This document shows positions 60,101-64,000 of a stretch of DNA of 64,000 nt, piece after piece. A program made the translations under genes and the position numbers. The stretch is from Phoma sp. XZ068 (Eukaryota; Ascomycota; Dothideomycetes; Pleosporales; Didymellaceae). The stretch lies in contig RBKR01000014.1 of assembly GCA_004835665.1 (NCBI GenBank), positions 930,001-994,000 of the forward strand, in the 5' to 3' direction. Under the pieces are notes generated by a model. It did not search any database, was not told the DNA's origin, and worked only from the letters and a program-made list of their open reading frames with translations. Every line of letters starts with the position of its first letter. Positions within the stretch are counted from its first letter, which is position 1.

Positions 60101-60523
60101 AGAGTCGACTGGCTTGTCCTCGTGGTGGTGGTGGTGGTGGTGGTGGTGGTGGTGGTGGTGCGTACGTTCTTGCACCGGGCTCGAGAGTCCATCGCCGAAC
60201 AGATCGTCCATGTCATCTCCACCGTCTTCAAAGCTCTCGCCCGAGTCTTGCAGCGTGGTTCCACTGAAGTTCTGGGTACTCGAGACGCCGCCGTTCCCTG
60301 TGGTAAACTCCTCTTCCGGCAGATCATCGTCGGAGATGTCTTCGTAGTCGATGGCATCGTCTGCCTTCTCTCCTCGGTCGAGCTCGCGATCGTTCAACGA
60401 GGCAAAGAAGTCTTCTCCACCCGTAGCAGCACCAACTTGTGCCGACTGTAACAGCTTGCCCAGGTCGTCGTCGTCTGTGTCGTTCCCTGGCGCGGCCGCC
60501 GGGGGGTTCTGCTCGAGAGACAT
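57102..60523 (-). CDS. TAF1: Transcription initiation factor TFIID subunit 1
   Basis: Two exons, 60,523-57,270 and 57,210-57,102, with a 59-bp intron, giving 1,120 residues. The acidic N-terminus (DYEDISDDDLPEEE) corresponds to the TBP-binding TAND region. A run of 13-14 His stands near residue 125-138. The central conserved TAF1 core covers roughly residues 480-950, including MYRAPVFKH, YYMRSIPNL and FRMYRRGEQYNIR. The C-terminus carries a zinc knuckle, CANCGEVGHIKTNKKLCPL; its last Cys lies in exon 2, so the intron splits the knuckle. No bromodomain is present, as in yeast Taf1. It scaffolds TFIID at core promoters in the nucleus. Confidence 0.95.
60122..60160. repeat. GTG/CAC trinucleotide repeat coding for poly-His in TAF1
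   Basis: Thirteen perfect GTG units on the plus strand, CAC (His) codons in the TAF1 reading frame. All codons are identical, so slippage can change length. Confidence 0.95.
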
Positions 60524-61551
60524 GGTCGTGTGCGGTGCAGGGGTGCGGGGTCACCGGGAGACGTGTGATGGACGTGTGTGAAAGGGCGAAGCTCAGCGCT
60601 AGTGTTGCGCAAAGTTTTGAGCGCTTGGCTGCCGACAGTGAAAGCGTGGGCCGTGGTGAGTGAATCGTCCGAGGCGTGTGCCGATCCCGAGTGGACGCGT
60701 GCGCCGCCGCCGGTGTCGCGCGCAATCTATGTGGGCATCTACAAACCAGTCCAGTGGAGTGGCGGGTATTCAGGTCGTACGGGGTATTCGAAAGCGTTGA
60801 GGTCGCAGTTGCCCGCGGGCGCGTTGTCGTGGCAAGGTGATGGAGGCTGCCGTTCAAGAGCAGTTCGCGCACAGACCAATCAATTGACGAGCACGCGTCG
60901 ACCTCGACAGCAGAGCACCCAAGATATGGAGATCGAACTTATGCTGCCTCGAGACTCGCATATTCAAGACATCAGCAAGACACCGCAGCAATGCAATCTA
61001 ATGGATACTTTCTCTGATTTCCTATCTACCCGGGCGCGTGTCTGTTGCTAGCCAACTCATCATCCTCTCGACACATCAAATGTCTCTACTACAAGCCACC
61101 ACATAATTATACTACAAGAAGCCCTCAAATCCAAGCGCGTGCCCCAAAGCCGACAAAGAAATCTAAGCACCTGTGGCTAGCAATGCCGCTCAACAAACAC
61201 AAAAGCACAGACATAAGGAGAAAGGGTTGGATTGGAATCAAAGTCGGTGTGAGAAAAGCCGTTTCGCCATTCCGGTCCGTGAGAGTGTAGAAAGACTAGA
61301 ATGCTGGAGAAATACAACAAAGGAAAGATAAGCAGAACAGCTCGTCCCTTCCCATGCCCCATCGATATAGTGGAGGCAAGAGGGTGGACGCTCGTGGTGG
61401 TATTGGTATCATGCATTCGCTTGCAAGAATGAATAAGAAAAGGGGGTTCCAACCGGGGGTTCATCCAGCTCGATATGCGTCCAGCTCGATATGCAAAGTG
61501 TGCGTGAGATTTCCAAAACATTGTACGTTCGCTCCGTGTGTGGGCATGAGC
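60524..61551. other. Intergenic, promoter of TAF1 and 3' flank of PIP5K gene
   Basis: About 1 kb. The first 300 bp upstream of TAF1 are GC-rich; 61,050-61,460 is A-rich. A plus-strand frame at 60,578-61,051 is not protein-like. No other gene seen. Confidence 0.5.
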
Positions 61552-64000
61552 TTAGTTGACTCGGATCGAAGTCTCCAGCGGCGTCCTCGGTAGCTCCTTG
61601 TCCACGCTGATCCTCCCCCTAGCCTCCTTCGGCGGCGTCGGTGGCCCAGAATGCCTGTTGTGTGCATAGTGATCATCCTTGGGTGGTGTGGGCGGTCGTT
61701 CCTCGCTCGCTGTGCCAGAGTCTTTGGGTGGTGTGGGCGGCGCCCTGCCGTGTTCCATGTCTCTTGCCACCGGTCTTTGCAGAGGCGTGGCGTGCGCTTC
61801 TTCTGTCGGCGGTGGAGGCGGGGAGCGAGTTGGTGCATCATGGGAGCGGTTGCTGCGCCCGCCTAGGCTGGACGCCTCGCCTGCTTCTTCGACAACGGGG
61901 AGGGTGGTGCCCATTTCGCCACGTTCAGCAGAGGGGCTGCGGACTGCGCGCATCTGAAGGTTGGGGACGTCTCGTTCGGGGATGCTGTGGCGTTGGGTCT
62001 TTTCGGCTTGGTGTTCGGCCTTTTCAATGACACGGTCTGTGGAGCTGCGTGAGACGCCAGCGACGACCTCGCTAATGGGGTTCAGGGCCGCTTCTGCCTT
62101 TTCTCGTTCAGCCGCTTCTTTTGTCTTGGTTACGCCGGTAATGAATTTTATAAAACGATCTCCATATCGTTCAGGCGGGATGGCGGAGATCTGGGATTCG
62201 GTGTTTGCGAGGCCCTTGAAAAAGTGTTCCATCCGTTTGATGAGAGAGTACTGGGAGCATTAGTCGAACAATCGTGGCACGATCGTCTGGAAAACTTACG
62301 TGTGTCAAACAGTCAATGATACCAAGGTAGTAGATCTCCTCCCCAGGACGGTCGTCCTCGTGTGTAGCTTGGAAACCACCGTCGTCCGAGTAAAAGTAAA
62401 AGTGCTTCTTAGAGTCTTCCAATTCATCCGGCATCCTAGCGGAGGTCTGCTCCATAGGCACTGGCTTTTGGGTTTTGACTGATTGTCGAAGCTCTCTTGC
62501 CTTGCGGGCGGTCTCCAACTTGGACGGTGTCCGCATGAGCTGGTTGGGCTGAGGTTCCTCAGCTTCACCGCCAGGTTGAAATACCTTCAATGTCTTCTCG
62601 CGGAGGTTTTCCTCATTGCCCTTCTCCAAGTCGTGAATGCCGATAAGCATCGAGTAGTCCATGATGTGGAGTTTCTGCATCAGTTTTACATCCTTTCGCA
62701 TCTGCTCGATAAACGCGTCCTTCTTTGTTGGCCCCAACTCGAGATGCAAGTCCCTACGTAGCCAATTGAGGTCCTTTAATGTTGCGCGGGGATTCTTCTC
62801 CAGGTCTTCTTCTCGGAAGTCGCGTCCGATGGTTGATCCCTTGAGGTCGAATGTACGGTGAATGTCTCGATGCGGAGGAAACAGGTTGTTCATGACAACG
62901 AAGTGGATCTTGCGTCCGTAGGGTATCTTTACGCGATGCAGGCCATAAAACTGAGAGAGAAGCGTGTTTGGGTTTTCTTGTACGTGGTTGTAGTAGTCCT
63001 TCAGGATCTTCCTGAGGAACTTGTGTTCGGCGTGATGGATAGTCTTGATGATGTATTTGTAGTCTCGGGAGAAATAGAAGAAACTGCCGCTCTTGCCGGG
63101 CGAGCCAAGCTCAGACAAGATGTACTTGCTCGTTAGTGATACCAGGTAGTCGGCGGGGTCCAGCTTGAAGGTTGTGCGGAGATGGCGGAAGACCCAGGGT
63201 GCATAGTCCTTGAACTTGAAGTCGTACTTGGCCGATGGGGTGAGCTCGTTGCCGGTGATGTCGAAGGAGAACTTGTGCTTGGCATCAAAGTCAGCGTCAG
63301 TAAGCTCGCGGTCCATCTTGGCATTGGTTCTCGACACGGTAAATCGGATACCAGTAAGCATGTTGTACGCGGTCACCCAGTTGACGTGGTTCTGGTCGAC
63401 CTTGGTGCCGACGACGACGCGGTCTTCGTCCTCGTCTTCTCTGCGCTTCCGCTTGCTCGCGCGCTTCTGGCGGATGTGTTCGGCCCAGCGCGCGGCGTCT
63501 TCGTCCTGGGGGACCTCGTCCAGGTGCATGTCCGAGTTGATGGAGCGTGTGGTGCGGCGCACGAGCGACATGGAGCCTCTGCGGCGCGAGGCCGAGGTGG
63601 GCGAGAACCGCCCGCTGGCGGAGACGACGTCGTCGGTGTTGTTCTGGGCATCGCGCGGGCGGGCGGTGGACAGCTTGGGGACTTCGAGGGTGTGGCGCTG
63701 CTGCAGGCGGTAGGGGTGCTGCGACGGCGAGGGCGTGGCGGTCGTGGAGCCGCCGTCGTTGTTGAAGGCTGGGGGCGCGGACACGCGGTGGGACGAGGCG
63801 GGCACGCGCAGGCTGGCGCTGGTGTCGGCGGGCGGCGAGGAGACGTGGGGGACAAAGTCCTTCTGGGCCTCCTTGGTGCCGTCGAGCGAGCTCAGGTGGC
63901 CCAGCTTGACGTGGGTGGTGCCGAGCATGTCGCGGGCCTCGCTGCCGTGCACCGAGGCAAAGTAGCCGTCGTCGCGGGCCAGCAGGTCGCCCGAGGGGGC
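61552..64000 (-). CDS. MSS4: Phosphatidylinositol-4-phosphate 5-kinase (5' end beyond window)
   Basis: Two exons visible: from the right edge (64,000) to 62,300, and 62,250-61,552, joined over a 49-bp intron; about 800 residues are seen and the N-terminus is missing. The PIPK catalytic domain covers the middle: SGSFFYFSRDYKYIIKTI (ATP-binding Lys), LLSQFYGLHRV, FDLKGSTIGR, the catalytic MDYSMLIGIHD segment, and IYYLGIIDCLTHY at the C-terminal end of the domain, split by the intron. After it comes a disordered 200-residue tail with three PPTPPK repeats. The enzyme makes PI(4,5)P2 at the plasma membrane, controlling actin and polarity. A basic run (KRASKRKRRE) precedes the kinase domain. Confidence 0.95.

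Overview
The window is nuclear DNA of a filamentous ascomycete (Pezizomycotina, most likely a Dothideomycete). The evidence is that protein genes carry many short GT-AG introns, mostly 46-60 bp with CTAAC/CTGAC-like branch sites; H2A and H2B form a divergent pair; fungal families are present (Pth11-like rhodopsin domain, fungal arylsulfotransferase, fungal TAF1); and the first 19.3 kb is an AT-rich block with the hallmark of repeat-induced point mutation (RIP): TpA everywhere, CpA/TpG scarce, and Gln/Trp codons turned into stops. No species name can be given from sequence alone.

Region 1 (1-19,290) is a transposon graveyard. Four retroelement bodies can be read by eye: a Ty3/Gypsy copy (A1, minus strand) running off the left edge with its LTR near 2.1-2.7 kb; a Ty1/Copia RT-RNase H relic (2.7-4.09 kb, minus); a two-LTR Gypsy element (B, 4.09-10.89 kb, minus) that is visibly less mutated than its neighbours; an inverted second copy of A (A2, 10.9-15.04 kb, plus); and a 5' half of a B-like element (C, 15.04-18.6 kb, minus). 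Element B also carries an antisense reading frame between its integrase end and 3' LTR. The isochore stops abruptly near 19.29 kb.

Region 2 (19.3-33 kb) is gene-poor: a Sec14/CRAL-TRIO lipid-transfer protein, a hexose-type sugar porter with an 18-nt micro-exon, three small proteins of unknown function, and a MYND-finger protein, separated by long stretches in which I see no gene.

Region 3 (33-44.1 kb) is dense housekeeping arranged as divergent pairs: KGD2 (2-oxoglutarate dehydrogenase E2) with NDUFB9 (complex I B22 subunit), histone H2A with H2B, and ATG4 (autophagy protease) with a SQS1-like R3H/G-patch splicing factor.

Region 4 (45.8-56.8 kb) looks accessory: a P-loop sulfotransferase-like protein, a secreted/membrane arylsulfotransferase, a DHA1-type MFS transporter, an FAD monooxygenase and a Pth11-like seven-helix protein lie side by side. 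This could be a small metabolic cluster for oxidising, sulfating and exporting a compound, which is inference only.

Region 5 (57.1-64 kb) returns to core genes: TAF1 of TFIID (with a 13-14 residue His tract) and the phosphatidylinositol-4-phosphate 5-kinase (MSS4 type), cut by the right edge. Exon coordinates were worked out by hand from splice signals, reading frame and family conservation; no alignment or transcript data were available.
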